Shown here in pieces: positions 23,572 through 31,276 of a stretch of 59,558 bases of DNA. A program made the position numbers and the translations under genes. How positions within the stretch are numbered: position 1 is the stretch's first letter; each line of letters opens with the position of its first letter. The notes under the pieces are model-generated. The model did not search any database. It worked only from the letters and a program-made list of their open reading frames with translations, and had not been told where the DNA came from. Source of the stretch: Candidatus Calditenuis fumarioli (lineage in GTDB: Archaea; Thermoproteota; Nitrososphaeria_A; Caldarchaeales; Calditenuaceae); assembly GCA_030059665.1 (NCBI GenBank), contig JANVYR010000001.1, positions 627,548 through 687,105 on the forward strand, given 5' to 3'.

Positions 23572-24507
23572 TTGTCCGGGACGAGGCACTTCCTAGAGGT
23601 GTACGACCTGAGCAGGGAGGAGTTCTTGGAGGTGATCAGGACAGCACATCGCTTCAAGCGCTTCGGCTACCCGTCGGACTCCCTGAAGGGAAGGTTCATC
23701 GCGCTCCTCTTCGAGAAGCCCTCCACCAGGACCAGGGTATCCTTCACATCAGCGATCTCGAGGCTCGGAGGCGTCTTCGATTACCTGTCGTCGAGCGAGC
23801 TCCAGCTTGCCCGCGGCGAACCTGTGTACGACGTCGGCCGGGTCCTCTCACGCTACGTCCACGGCCTCGTCTGCAGGGTGAGGAGGCACACGGATCTGGT
23901 CGAGCTGGCCGAGAACTCGCGCGTCCCGGTGGTCAACGCGCTCTCCGACCGGCACCATCCGTGTCAGGCTCTGGCCGACATGCTAACGGTTTACGAGCTG
24001 AAGGGGAGGTTCGAGGGCGTGAAGGTGGCCTTCGTCGGCGACGGGAACAACGTGGCCACCTCGCTGATGCAGGCGTGCGTTTTGGCCGGTGCGGACTTCT
24101 CCATCGCCTCACCCGTGGGATACTGGGTGCCGGAGGAGGAGAGGCGGAAGGCCGAGAGGGTAGCAGCTGAGACCGGTGCCAAGCTCACGTTCACCGATGA
24201 CCCGGTTGAGGCGGTGAGGGGCGCTGACTTCGTCTACACCGACGTCTTCGTCTCGATGGGCTTCGAGGCCGAGGCGCAGGAGAGGCTGAGGGCCTTCATC
24301 CCCAGGTACAGGGTGACCGAGGAGCTGATGTCCAAGGCGTCGCCCGATGCGAGGTTCATGCACTGCATGCCTGTGAAGAGGGGGGAGGAGGTGGAGGCGT
24401 CCGTTGCTGATGGCCCGAGATCGGTGATGTACGATCAGGCCGAGAACAGGATGCATACCGAGGCGGCCCTCCTCCACCTGATCTACTCCGTTTGGCGGTG
24501 GATCTGA
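23572..24507 (+). CDS. argF: ornithine carbamoyltransferase
   Basis: 311 residues, the normal length. Carbamoyl phosphate site FEKPSTRTRVSF near 45-56, HHPCQALAD near 128-136 and the ornithine loop FMHCMPVKRGEEV near 265-277 define an OTCase rather than an ATCase. It makes citrulline for arginine synthesis or runs in reverse for arginine breakdown. TTG 23572 is the likely start. It marks the return to chromosomal genes right of the virus island, and its end is about 45 bases from the MetE-like start. Confidence 0.93.
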   Translation: MSGTRHFLEVYDLSREEFLEVIRTAHRFKRFGYPSDSLKGRFIALLFEKPSTRTRVSFTSAISRLGGVFDYLSSSELQLARGEPVYDVGRVLSRYVHGLVCRVRRHTDLVELAENSRVPVVNALSDRHHPCQALADMLTVYELKGRFEGVKVAFVGDGNNVATSLMQACVLAGADFSIASPVGYWVPEEERRKAERVAAETGAKLTFTDDPVEAVRGADFVYTDVFVSMGFEAEAQERLRAFIPRYRVTEELMSKASPDARFMHCMPVKRGEEVEASVADGPRSVMYDQAENRMHTEAALLHLIYSVWRWI

Positions 24508-24520
24508 AGTCCCGGAATCG

Positions 24521-24528
24521 ATTTTTAG
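24521..24528 (+). promoter_or_regulatory. TATA-like box of the MetE-like gene
   Basis: ATTTTTAG centred about 28 bases before GTG 24552, inside the short gap after argF; decides the start. Confidence 0.45.
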
Positions 24529-24551
24529 CTGGGCGCAACCCCATCATCCAC

Positions 24552-25712
24552 GTGGCTGAAGAGGCCTTCACCACGACCGTAGTGGGCAGCTGGCCGAGGC
24601 CCTCATGGCTGCTACAGGAGCTCCGCCGGAAGAACAGGGGCGAGATCAGCTACGAGCGGTTCAGCGAGGTCGCCGACGAGGCGGTATTGCTGGCGGTGAA
24701 GTACCAGGAGGACGCGGGGATCGAGGTCGTGACCGACGGAGAGCAGCGGAGGGACAACTTCTACTCCTTCGTCGCAGACAAGCTCGAGGGGATCAGGCTG
24801 ATGTCGGTTGCTGAGCTGATGGATTACGTTCAGGACCGGCAGAGGTTCGAGGAGATGCTGAGCAGGCTCGACGTCCCGGCGTTCGCCATAAAGAGCCCGG
24901 TCGTCGTGGGACCGATCCGGAAAAGGAGGCCGATAGCGCTCGATGAGCTGCAGTTCCTGAGGGAACACACCAAGAGGAGGATCAAGGTGCCCTTGCCGGG
25001 ACCTTACATGCTGACCAGGGCCAGCTGGGTGGAGCCGCTCTCGAGGGAGGCGTACTGGAGCAGGGAGGACCTCGCGATGGAGTACGTCAGGCTGCTGAGG
25101 GAAGAGATCGTAGCGCTGGCCGAGGCTGGAGCGCACTTCGTCCAGCTCGACGAGCCGACGCTGACAGAGGTCGTCTACGGTGGCGTCAGCCAGCAGACCT
25201 TCATGTGCGCAGCGATCATGGCGAAGACCGATCCCAAGGAGGAGCTCGAGTTCGCGACGGAGCTGATCAACAAGACCGTGAGGGGCATCACGGGCGTCAA
25301 GATCGGGGTTCACGTCTGCAGAGGGAACTGGACGAGGTCAGAGGGTTCGCTGCTGAGGGGGGACTACAAGCCCCTCATCCCCTACTTCCAGGAGATGAAG
25401 GTGGACCAGTTCGTGCTCGAGTTCGCAACCGAGAGGGCCGGAAGCCTCAGCGTCTTCGAGGGGGCATCGGGCATAAGGGAGCTGGGACTCGGCGTCGTTA
25501 ACCCGAGGACCGAGGAGGTCGAGAGCGTCGACTCCATCGTGGCGAGGGCACGTGAGGCCCTCAGGTACTTCGATCCCGACAAGATCTACCTGAACCCCGA
25601 CTGCGGCTTCGGAACCTTCGCCGAGTCGCCGGTGAACATGGCTCCGGTGGCGTACAGGAAGCTGAGATCGATGGTCCTCGCAGCCGAGGTCCTGAGGAAG
25701 GAGTACAGTTGA
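24552..25712 (+). CDS. MetE-like cobalamin-independent methionine synthase (C-terminal catalytic type)
   Basis: 386 residues. TTVVGSWPRP at the start, VVTDGEQRRDNFYSFV near 56-71, FVQLDEPTL near 196-204, and zinc ligands in GVHVCRGNW (His-x-Cys near 238-240) plus LNPDCGFG with Cys near 353. The protein equals the catalytic half of bacterial MetE, the usual archaeal arrangement; archaeal forms use methylated corrinoid protein or another methyl donor. An in-frame ATG at 24492 overlaps argF and is not favoured. Confidence 0.9.
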   Translation: MAEEAFTTTVVGSWPRPSWLLQELRRKNRGEISYERFSEVADEAVLLAVKYQEDAGIEVVTDGEQRRDNFYSFVADKLEGIRLMSVAELMDYVQDRQRFEEMLSRLDVPAFAIKSPVVVGPIRKRRPIALDELQFLREHTKRRIKVPLPGPYMLTRASWVEPLSREAYWSREDLAMEYVRLLREEIVALAEAGAHFVQLDEPTLTEVVYGGVSQQTFMCAAIMAKTDPKEELEFATELINKTVRGITGVKIGVHVCRGNWTRSEGSLLRGDYKPLIPYFQEMKVDQFVLEFATERAGSLSVFEGASGIRELGLGVVNPRTEEVESVDSIVARAREALRYFDPDKIYLNPDCGFGTFAESPVNMAPVAYRKLRSMVLAAEVLRKEYS

Positions 25713-25744
25713 CGGTGAAGACGGAGTCGACGTCGTCGACCAAC

Positions 25745-25752
25745 GCTTAAGG
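25745..25752 (+). promoter_or_regulatory. TATA-like box of the protoglobin gene
   Basis: GCTTAAGG centred about 27 bases upstream of GTG 25775, leaderless spacing. Confidence 0.45.
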
Positions 25753-25774
25753 TCCTCAACTCCCATCCCGACTC

Positions 25775-26368
25775 GTGACCAAACCCGAGATACCGGGCTA
25801 TGCGTACGGATCGAGGGAGCTCGCGAGGTTTCCCTTGAGCGACCGAGAGTTCGAGCAACTGAAGAGGACCGTTATGTTGTCTGATGAGGACGTGAAGTAC
25901 CTCAGGCTCGCGGGAGAAGTGCTGAGGGATCAGATCGAGGACGTCCTTGACCTCTGGTACGGATGGGTCGGATCCAATCCCCACCTGGTTTACTACTTCG
26001 GAGACGAGAAAACGGGCAAACCCATCCCCGAGTACCTGGAGGCCGTGAGGAGGAGGTTCGGGCAGTGGATCAGGGACCTCTGCGAGAGGGACTTCGACAG
26101 GCAGTGGCTGGACTACCAGCTCGAGATCGGCCTGAGGCACCACAGGTCGAAGAAGAACAAAACCGATAACGTGAGCAGCGTCCCGCACATCCCGATGAGG
26201 TACCTAGTGGCCTTCATAGTCCCCATAACCGTCACGATCAGGCCGTTCCTCGAGAAGAAGGGACACCCGAAGGACGTCGTCGAGAAGATGTATCAGGCCT
26301 GGTTCAAGGCCGTCACGCTCTCGGTTGCCCTCTGGTGCTACCCGTACTGCAAAGACGGCGACTGGTGA
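25775..26368 (+). CDS. protoglobin
   Basis: 197 residues, a single-domain heme globin. The family pattern is nearly complete: IPGYAYGSRELARFPLS near 5-21, LWYGWVGSNPHL near 66-77, FGQWIRDLCERDFDRQWLDY and EIGLRHHRSKKNKTDN near 116-131, which contains the proximal histidine, then HIPMRYLVAFIVPIT and LWCYPYCKDGDW at the end. Protoglobins bind O2, CO and NO and may sense gases or handle carbenes or NO; no output domain is attached here. It is monocistronic with its own promoter. Confidence 0.95.
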   Translation: MTKPEIPGYAYGSRELARFPLSDREFEQLKRTVMLSDEDVKYLRLAGEVLRDQIEDVLDLWYGWVGSNPHLVYYFGDEKTGKPIPEYLEAVRRRFGQWIRDLCERDFDRQWLDYQLEIGLRHHRSKKNKTDNVSSVPHIPMRYLVAFIVPITVTIRPFLEKKGHPKDVVEKMYQAWFKAVTLSVALWCYPYCKDGDW

Positions 26369-26369
26369 C

Positions 26370-26555
26370 TCACCTTCTCCTCCTCGGGACGGTCGTCGGA
26401 AGGATCACGTCGTCGCTCCAGCTCTGCTGGAAGAGGTCGCAGAGGTAGACCAGCGCCTCGCAGAAGCTGACCGGCCTGCCCGTCACCTCCTCGAGCTTCG
26501 CCTTCACCCTGACTAGCCTGGCGTACGTCTCGTCTGAGACCCTGATCTGCGTCAT
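26370..26555 (-). CDS. small antitoxin-like/RHH-type protein
   Basis: 61 residues from ATG 26555, set by a TATA box 28 bases upstream. TQIRVSDETYARLVRVKAKLEEVTG followed by PVSFCEALVYLCDLF resembles VapB-like antitoxins of thermophilic archaea. No PIN-domain toxin gene is adjacent, so it may be an orphan antitoxin or a plain regulator. It faces the Alba gene. Confidence 0.65.
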   Translation of the reverse strand: MTQIRVSDETYARLVRVKAKLEEVTGRPVSFCEALVYLCDLFQQSWSDDVILPTTVPRRRR

Positions 26556-26579
26556 CTGCCCTCGTCTTCCGCCGACCCG

Positions 26580-26587
26580 AATAAATC
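26580..26587 (-). promoter_or_regulatory. TATA box of the antitoxin-like gene
   Basis: Minus-strand GATTTATT about 28 bases before ATG 26555. Confidence 0.5.
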
Positions 26588-26646
26588 GATTCCGAGCCCA
26601 CGCGGAATCCTCGATCTGCCCGGATCCCGCACTCCCTGCGTGATAC

Positions 26647-26654
26647 GTTTTTAT
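26647..26654 (+). promoter_or_regulatory. TATA-like box of alba
   Basis: GTTTTTAT about 42 bases before ATG 26693, with an AGGTGAG ribosome site between, so the alba transcript has a short leader. Confidence 0.45.
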
Positions 26655-26692
26655 CATGCCCGTCCTTAGTGCCGGTGCAAAAAGGTGAGAAC

Positions 26693-26968
26693 ATGAGCAG
26701 CGCGTCTGAGGTGACCGTGCTGGTTGGGAAGAAGCCTCCGATGAGCTATGTGTTGGCGTGCCTGATAGCGCTACAGCAGGGCCAGAGCGTGACGCTGAAG
26801 GCGAGGGGAAGGGCGATAAGCAGGGCGGTCGACGTGGTGCAGATCCTGAAGAACCGGTTCATGAAGGACCTGAAGGTGCACGCGATAAACCTGGGAACGG
26901 AGACGCTGAAGGGCCAGGACGGCAGGGACGTCAACGTCAGCACCATCGAGATCAAGGTCGGCGCCTGA
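26693..26968 (+). CDS. alba: DNA/RNA-binding chromatin protein Alba
   Basis: 91 residues. VLVGKKPPMSYVLACLIALQQG near 10-31 and SVTLKARGRAISRAVDVVQIL near 33-53 are the Alba core, including the lysine pair (Lys15-Lys16) that binds nucleic acid and is the acetylation site in Sulfolobus. C-terminal strands end with VSTIEIKVG. ATG 26693 is chosen for its AGGTGAG ribosome site; an upstream in-frame GTG is less likely. A NusA-like gene follows on the same strand. Confidence 0.95.
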   Translation: MSSASEVTVLVGKKPPMSYVLACLIALQQGQSVTLKARGRAISRAVDVVQILKNRFMKDLKVHAINLGTETLKGQDGRDVNVSTIEIKVGA

Positions 26969-27014
26969 AACAGCTGAGGGACGGTGCCAGGCATGAAGCT
27001 GGGGGGCCAGGTCG

Positions 27015-27518
27015 ATGCGGTTCCCGGTATGCACCTTCGACGTGAGGTCCGGTACGCTGTGCCCGAGGTGCGAGCCTCTCCTCCGCTCGGGCGTCATCGA
27101 CTGGACCGACATGTCCGTGATGCGGGAGCTCATCGACCTGGAGCCGCAGTTCCCCCAGCTTAGAGAGGCCGAGTACGTCAAAACGATCCGCACTGGTTCC
27201 GTTTTCTTCGTTCTCCTTCGCTCTCGCCATCACCTAACTCCCTCTTCCAGAACCCAGCTCGAGCGGGCCCTCACCAGGAAGCTCGGGGGTCCGGTGAGCG
27301 TGATCGAGTACGCGGGTGACGTGAACCAGCTCCTCGAGCAGCTGGTCAGGCCGGCCCGGATCACCTCTATCAGCAGGACCTGGCTCCCCGACGGGTCCGA
27401 GAGGCTGGTGGTGAAGGTGGACAGGATCTCCTCCGTGACGATCGGGATCAACAACGTCTCCGAGCTCGTGAGGTCGTTGAAGGGCGTGGAGGTCGAGATC
27501 GTCGAGTCCTCTAGGTGA
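27015..27518 (+). CDS. NusA/KH-like RNA-binding protein with CxxC
   Basis: 167 residues. FPVCTFDVRSGTLCPRCEPLL at the N-terminus supplies a Cys-rich metal-binding knuckle (CPRC near 16-19). The middle has a KH-like stretch (LERALTRKLGGPVSVIEYAGDVNQLLEQL near 80-108) and ARITSISRTWLPDGSERLVV, a segment typical of an archaeal NusA-like family. An RNA-binding role in transcription or ribosome work is likely. It follows alba by 46 bases and slightly overlaps the convergent cysteine-synthase gene. Confidence 0.6.
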   Translation: MRFPVCTFDVRSGTLCPRCEPLLRSGVIDWTDMSVMRELIDLEPQFPQLREAEYVKTIRTGSVFFVLLRSRHHLTPSSRTQLERALTRKLGGPVSVIEYAGDVNQLLEQLVRPARITSISRTWLPDGSERLVVKVDRISSVTIGINNVSELVRSLKGVEVEIVESSR

Positions 27519-28446
27519 GGCCCCAGCTCTTCAGCAGGTGGAGGTACCTCTGGGCCGAATCGGGCAACACCGTCACGACCACTCCCTGCTCCAGCTCGGA
27601 GGCCACGCGGAGCGCCGCTGCCACGTTCGCGGCCGATGATGGGCCCGCAGGCACGCCCATAAGCCTCGCCAGATCACGGGCCATCCGGTATGCCTCCTCC
27701 GTGCTGACGAAGACCCGCTCGTCGGCGAAGCCCTGGTCGTAGATGGCAGGCCTTATCGCCTCGTCCATCCGCTTCAGCCCCTCGATCCCGTGCAGGTGCT
27801 CCTCCGGCTGGACCTCCACTATCTTGACGTTCCGCAGGCTCTCCCTGAGCCTCCTCCCGACGCCCATCAGCGTGCCCGAGGTCCCTACTCCGGCGACGAA
27901 GTGCGTCACCCTCCCCCGTGTCTGAACCAGTATCTCCCTTCCCGTGGTCTCGTAGTGGGCCAGCGGATTCGCCGGGTTCGAGTACTGGTCCGCGTAGAAG
28001 TACGCCTTGGGGTTAGCCTCGTAAATCTCTCGGGCCTTGAGGATCGCTCCGTCGATCCCCTCGAGCGGATCGGTCACCACCAGCTCTGCACCGAGGTACC
28101 TCAACAGGTCCAGCTTGACGGGGCTGACGTTCCCGGGGACGACCAGCGTCAGCGGAATCCCGAGCGCGGCGCAGACCAGCGCGTACCCTATGCCCATGTT
28201 CCCGGACGTCGCGTCGAGCAACCTCCTACCCTGGCCGAGCTCTCCGCGTCTGATCGCGTCCAGGACGATGTACATCGCAGGACGGTCCTTCACAGACCCT
28301 CCGGGGTTCAGGAACTCCGCCTTCGCCAGTAGCCGCACCCCCCGCTTCCCCACCATCTTCGAGAGGTCCAGCATCGGCGTCCTCCCAATGGCGTCCAGCA
28401 CGCCGCCGAGCCTACGCCTCAACCCGACGTGGTCCGCTCGAGCCAC
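27511..28446 (-). CDS. cysK: cysteine synthase / cystathionine beta-synthase family PLP enzyme
   Basis: 311 residues from GTG 28446 (the open frame extends further upstream into the divergent gene; TTG 28422 is another choice). IGRTPMLDLSKM, then KAEFLNPGGSVKDRPAMYIV contains the PLP lysine, TSGNMGIGYAL binds the substrate carboxylate, and VAGVGTSGTLMGVGR holds the PLP phosphate. It makes cysteine from O-acetyl- or O-phosphoserine and a sulfur source. The typical length and motifs make it functional. Confidence 0.9.
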   Translation of the reverse strand: MARADHVGLRRRLGGVLDAIGRTPMLDLSKMVGKRGVRLLAKAEFLNPGGSVKDRPAMYIVLDAIRRGELGQGRRLLDATSGNMGIGYALVCAALGIPLTLVVPGNVSPVKLDLLRYLGAELVVTDPLEGIDGAILKAREIYEANPKAYFYADQYSNPANPLAHYETTGREILVQTRGRVTHFVAGVGTSGTLMGVGRRLRESLRNVKIVEVQPEEHLHGIEGLKRMDEAIRPAIYDQGFADERVFVSTEEAYRMARDLARLMGVPAGPSSAANVAAALRVASELEQGVVVTVLPDSAQRYLHLLKSWGLT

Positions 28447-28504
28447 CTCTTCAAGCTCCCACCGCCAACGTTCAATTCCCCGCGAATCGTGACGGAGCCG
28501 GAGG

Positions 28505-30091
28505 ATGGTCGTGGAGGGCTCGGTGAACTGGAACCCCGAGGAGGCTAGGAGGTACCACGAGGCGACCAAGCACACCTTCGTCTCGGTTAGGATGCCCGGG
28601 AGGGGCCTCGACTGGGAGAACAGGCCCTATCCGTTCAAGGTCTACCTCGACGCGGAGAAAATCCGGCTGCCGGCAGGCTTCGGTTCTCCCCCTCTGGACC
28701 TGATCTCGGCGATTACCTCGCAGCAGCGGAGGACGGAGAGGCTCAACCCCCCGGAGCTGGCTGGGCTGCTGTTCTATTCGGCAGGCATCACGAGAATCTA
28801 CCGTTACCCGTTCGGCGGCCGCTACTACTTCAGGGCCTATCCGTCCACCGGAGCCCTGTATCAGACCGAGCTCTACGTGGTTGCCGGCGACGTCGGCGGA
28901 CTCGAGCCCGGCGTCTACCACTTCGACCCCGGTCAGTTCGTCCTCAGCGTCATCAGGAGGGGAGACTACAGGTCGCACCTGGCGGCCCTGACGGGTCACG
29001 GTGGGGTGATGAGCTGCGATGCTGCGGTGGTGCTCACGTCCGTCGCCTGGCGGAACGCCTGGAAGTACGGGGCCAGGTCCTACAGGCACTGGTTCTGGGA
29101 CGGCGGCACCCTCTGCGCCAACCTGATCTCGACCGCCGGATCGCTCGGCCTCGGCTGGGAGGTACTGGTGGGCTTCGTCGACGACCTCCTCAACGGGCTG
29201 CTCGGGATCGACGGGAGGAGGGAGGCGGCCATCGCGGTGGTTCCCCTCTGGAGCGGCCACGCCTCCCGGGCCGGACCCAGCCCTGAGGTGGGAGAGGTCA
29301 GGCACAGGGTCCTACCGCTCTCGAGGAGGGAGGTCGAGTACGAGGAGGTGACCAGGGCCTACGCGAGCTCTAGGCTGCTGGGCGCGGAGGAGGTCTCGCT
29401 GTGGAGAAAGCGGGCTTCCTCGATGACGGACGTCGGTGCGCGCCACGAGGGCAGGAGGCTCAGGCTGCCAGGGCCGCCTGATGGGTTGGCGCTGCCGCCG
29501 CTGGGCGACGTGATCCTGCGGAGGGGGTCCACGCGGAGGTTCTCCAGAGTGGAGATCGAGGCGTGGAAGCTCGGCTTCGTGCTGAGGGCTATGTCCGTTC
29601 CCCTCAAAACCGACTTCCTCGGAAACCAGGGATCCCTGGTCTCGGTCTTCGCGATCGTCAACGGCGTCGAGGGCGTCCCCTCCGGATCGTACCTCTACGA
29701 CCGGTTGACCGGTGAGCTGGTGCTCTTGAGGGAGGGCCGGTTCAGGAGGACGGCCGAGTACCTCTGCCTCGAGCAGGAGTTGGGAGGCGATGCATCGGCG
29801 ACGCTCTTCCTGATGTCACCGCTTGACGCGGTCCTCTCATCGCTCGGCAACAGGGGTTACAGGGCCTCCCAGTTCGAGGCCGGGATCAGGGTGGGGCTCG
29901 CGTACCTCGCAGCGCACTCGGTCGGCATCGGAGCCACGGGCCTCACGTTCTACGACGACGACGTCCGGGAGTTCTTCTCACCAGCGTCATCGGAGATGGA
30001 GTGCATGATGGTGGTCGCGCTGGGCGTTCCCGCGTACAAACCCAAACCCGGCTCAGTCCACATCGGTGCCGTCGAGCACCCGGTCAGGTGA
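28505..30091 (+). CDS. tandem nitroreductase-fold (SagB-type) flavoprotein
   Basis: 528 residues made of two nitroreductase/SagB-like domains. The first runs to about 270 with AYPSTGALYQTELYVVAGDV near 117-136 and ETA-like YRHWFWDGGTLCANLISTAGSLGLG near 196-220; the second starts near 335 (ILRRGSTRRFSR) and includes EAGIRVGLAYLAAHSVGIGATGL near 456-478. SagB-type enzymes oxidise azolines in peptide maturation, but no YcaO gene is in the window, so the substrate is open. It is divergent from cysK. An ATG with a GGAGCCGGAGG-rich leader gives a clear start. Confidence 0.88.
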   Translation: MVVEGSVNWNPEEARRYHEATKHTFVSVRMPGRGLDWENRPYPFKVYLDAEKIRLPAGFGSPPLDLISAITSQQRRTERLNPPELAGLLFYSAGITRIYRYPFGGRYYFRAYPSTGALYQTELYVVAGDVGGLEPGVYHFDPGQFVLSVIRRGDYRSHLAALTGHGGVMSCDAAVVLTSVAWRNAWKYGARSYRHWFWDGGTLCANLISTAGSLGLGWEVLVGFVDDLLNGLLGIDGRREAAIAVVPLWSGHASRAGPSPEVGEVRHRVLPLSRREVEYEEVTRAYASSRLLGAEEVSLWRKRASSMTDVGARHEGRRLRLPGPPDGLALPPLGDVILRRGSTRRFSRVEIEAWKLGFVLRAMSVPLKTDFLGNQGSLVSVFAIVNGVEGVPSGSYLYDRLTGELVLLREGRFRRTAEYLCLEQELGGDASATLFLMSPLDAVLSSLGNRGYRASQFEAGIRVGLAYLAAHSVGIGATGLTFYDDDVREFFSPASSEMECMMVVALGVPAYKPKPGSVHIGAVEHPVR

Positions 30092-30122
30092 CCGCCACGT
30101 CTCACCCCACCTTCTCATCATG

Positions 30123-30130
30123 CTTTTATT
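30123..30130 (+). promoter_or_regulatory. TATA-like box of the LSm-eL37 operon
   Basis: CTTTTATT lies only six bases before the ATG at 30136 but 33 bases before TTG 30160, which argues for the latter as the LSm start. Confidence 0.45.
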
Positions 30131-30159
30131 CAGCGATGAGCGGATGCGATCGAGCGAGC

Positions 30160-30408
30160 TTGTCCGCGGACGTATCGTTGAAGCTGCTGGAAAGGAGCCT
30201 GGGGAACCAGGTGCTGGTGAGGCTACGGAACGGAAGGCTTGTTAGGGGGACGTTGGTGGGGTTCGACAGGCACATGAACGTGGTCCTGAACCCCGCGGAG
30301 GAGGTCCTCCACGACGGCAACTCGGTACGGCTCGGAACCGTCCTGGTGAGGGGGGACAACATAGTGATGCTCTCGCCCAGCCGGCTCAGGGAGGGTGATG
30401 AGAGGTGA
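30160..30408 (+). CDS. archaeal Sm-like protein (LSm)
   Basis: 82 residues from TTG 30160; ATG 30136 is an in-frame alternative but would lie upstream of the expected transcript start. VSLKLLERSLGNQVLVRLRNGRLVRGTLVGFDRHMNVVLN is Sm motif 1 and VLVRGDNIVMLSP is Sm motif 2. It forms heptameric rings that bind U-rich RNA. The stop overlaps the GTG of eL37, the usual archaeal LSm-eL37 pair. Confidence 0.92.
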   Translation: MSADVSLKLLERSLGNQVLVRLRNGRLVRGTLVGFDRHMNVVLNPAEEVLHDGNSVRLGTVLVRGDNIVMLSPSRLREGDER

Positions 30409-30578
30409 CGAAGGGAACTCCCTCGATGGGGAAGTTCAAGACCCCGACCCACGGGAGGTGCAGGCGGTGCGGCCGGAGGTCCTTCCACTACAGGTCCAGG
30501 CGGTGCGCCCACTGCGGCTTCCCCGACCCCAAGTGGCGGAAGTACAGGTGGATGAAGTCGCTGAAGGAGCGGATGTGA
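30405..30578 (+). CDS. rpl37e: 50S ribosomal protein eL37
   Basis: 57 residues from GTG 30405. TKGTPSMGKFKTPTHGRCRRCGRRSFHY then CAHCGFPDPKWRKYRW is eL37 with its two zinc-binding CxxC pairs. It is translationally coupled with the LSm gene (GTGA overlap). Too short to appear in long-ORF lists but unmistakable. Confidence 0.95.
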   Translation: MTKGTPSMGKFKTPTHGRCRRCGRRSFHYRSRRCAHCGFPDPKWRKYRWMKSLKERM

Positions 30579-30588
30579 CGGAGAGCGC

Positions 30589-31188
30589 TCAACCGAACCG
30601 TTGACGCTCCCTCTCCAGCTCCTCCACCTCCTCCAGCAGCTCGAGGAGCTTCCTCCCCCTCTCCGAGAGCCTGTACGCCCTCTCCCCCGAGCCCTCCACT
30701 GGTTCCAGCAACCCGTGCCTCATCAGCAGCTCCACGTGCCTGTCCACGCTCTTCCAGTCCATCCCGAGCTCCCGGGCGAGCTGGTGCCTGTTCATCGGCT
30801 GCTGGAGCTGCCTCAGTATCCTCTGCCTCGTCGCTGCGCCCCGCATCCTCACCACGAGCCTGAATACGTCGTAGTCGAAGTAGTTCCTCGACCAGACCCT
30901 CCGGACATAACCCTTGAACGCCAGCATCCCCAGTCCTCCGGAGAGGGCCGTCACCCCGAGGGCCAGCTGGAGCGTTGCACCCACAGGTACCGCGGCACCA
31001 GGCGTCTCCGACTGCGGTGAGACCCCCCCGGGGGCAGCGCGCTGGACGGTCACTTCCGAGGCCTCCCGGAAGGTCGCGATCCCTACGGTCCAGCCCGCGA
31101 TCAGCACGAAGCCTGCGAGCAGGAGGATGATCCACGCAGCGGTGTAGGGCTTCGCGTGGACGGCGTCTATCCACCTCTCGACCCTCAT
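30589..31188 (-). CDS. membrane-anchored winged-helix regulator
   Basis: 199 residues from ATG 31188. Two membrane segments (AAWIILLLAGFVLIAGWTVG near 16-35 and ATLQLALGVTALSGGLGMLA near 70-89) enclose an outside Pro/Ser-rich loop. The cytoplasmic C-terminal half is an ArsR-like winged helix (RGAATRQRILRQL, then MNRHQLARELGMDWKSVDRHVELLMRHGLLE). A DNA-binding protein held in the membrane could read a surface signal. It is divergent from a secreted SIMPL-domain protein gene, a likely target. Confidence 0.75.
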   Translation of the reverse strand: MRVERWIDAVHAKPYTAAWIILLLAGFVLIAGWTVGIATFREASEVTVQRAAPGGVSPQSETPGAAVPVGATLQLALGVTALSGGLGMLAFKGYVRRVWSRNYFDYDVFRLVVRMRGAATRQRILRQLQQPMNRHQLARELGMDWKSVDRHVELLMRHGLLEPVEGSGERAYRLSERGRKLLELLEEVEELERERQRFG

Positions 31189-31248
31189 CCGACCCGGGAG
31201 GAAAGCAGGTGGATATTTCTCAATTTGCCAGAGCCTGTGGCAAACCTC

Positions 31249-31256
31249 GATATATG
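31249..31256 (+). promoter_or_regulatory. TATA box of the SIMPL-domain gene
   Basis: GATATATG centred about 25 bases before GTG 31277. Confidence 0.55.
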
Positions 31257-31276
31257 CTCCGGAGGCAACTGATGGC

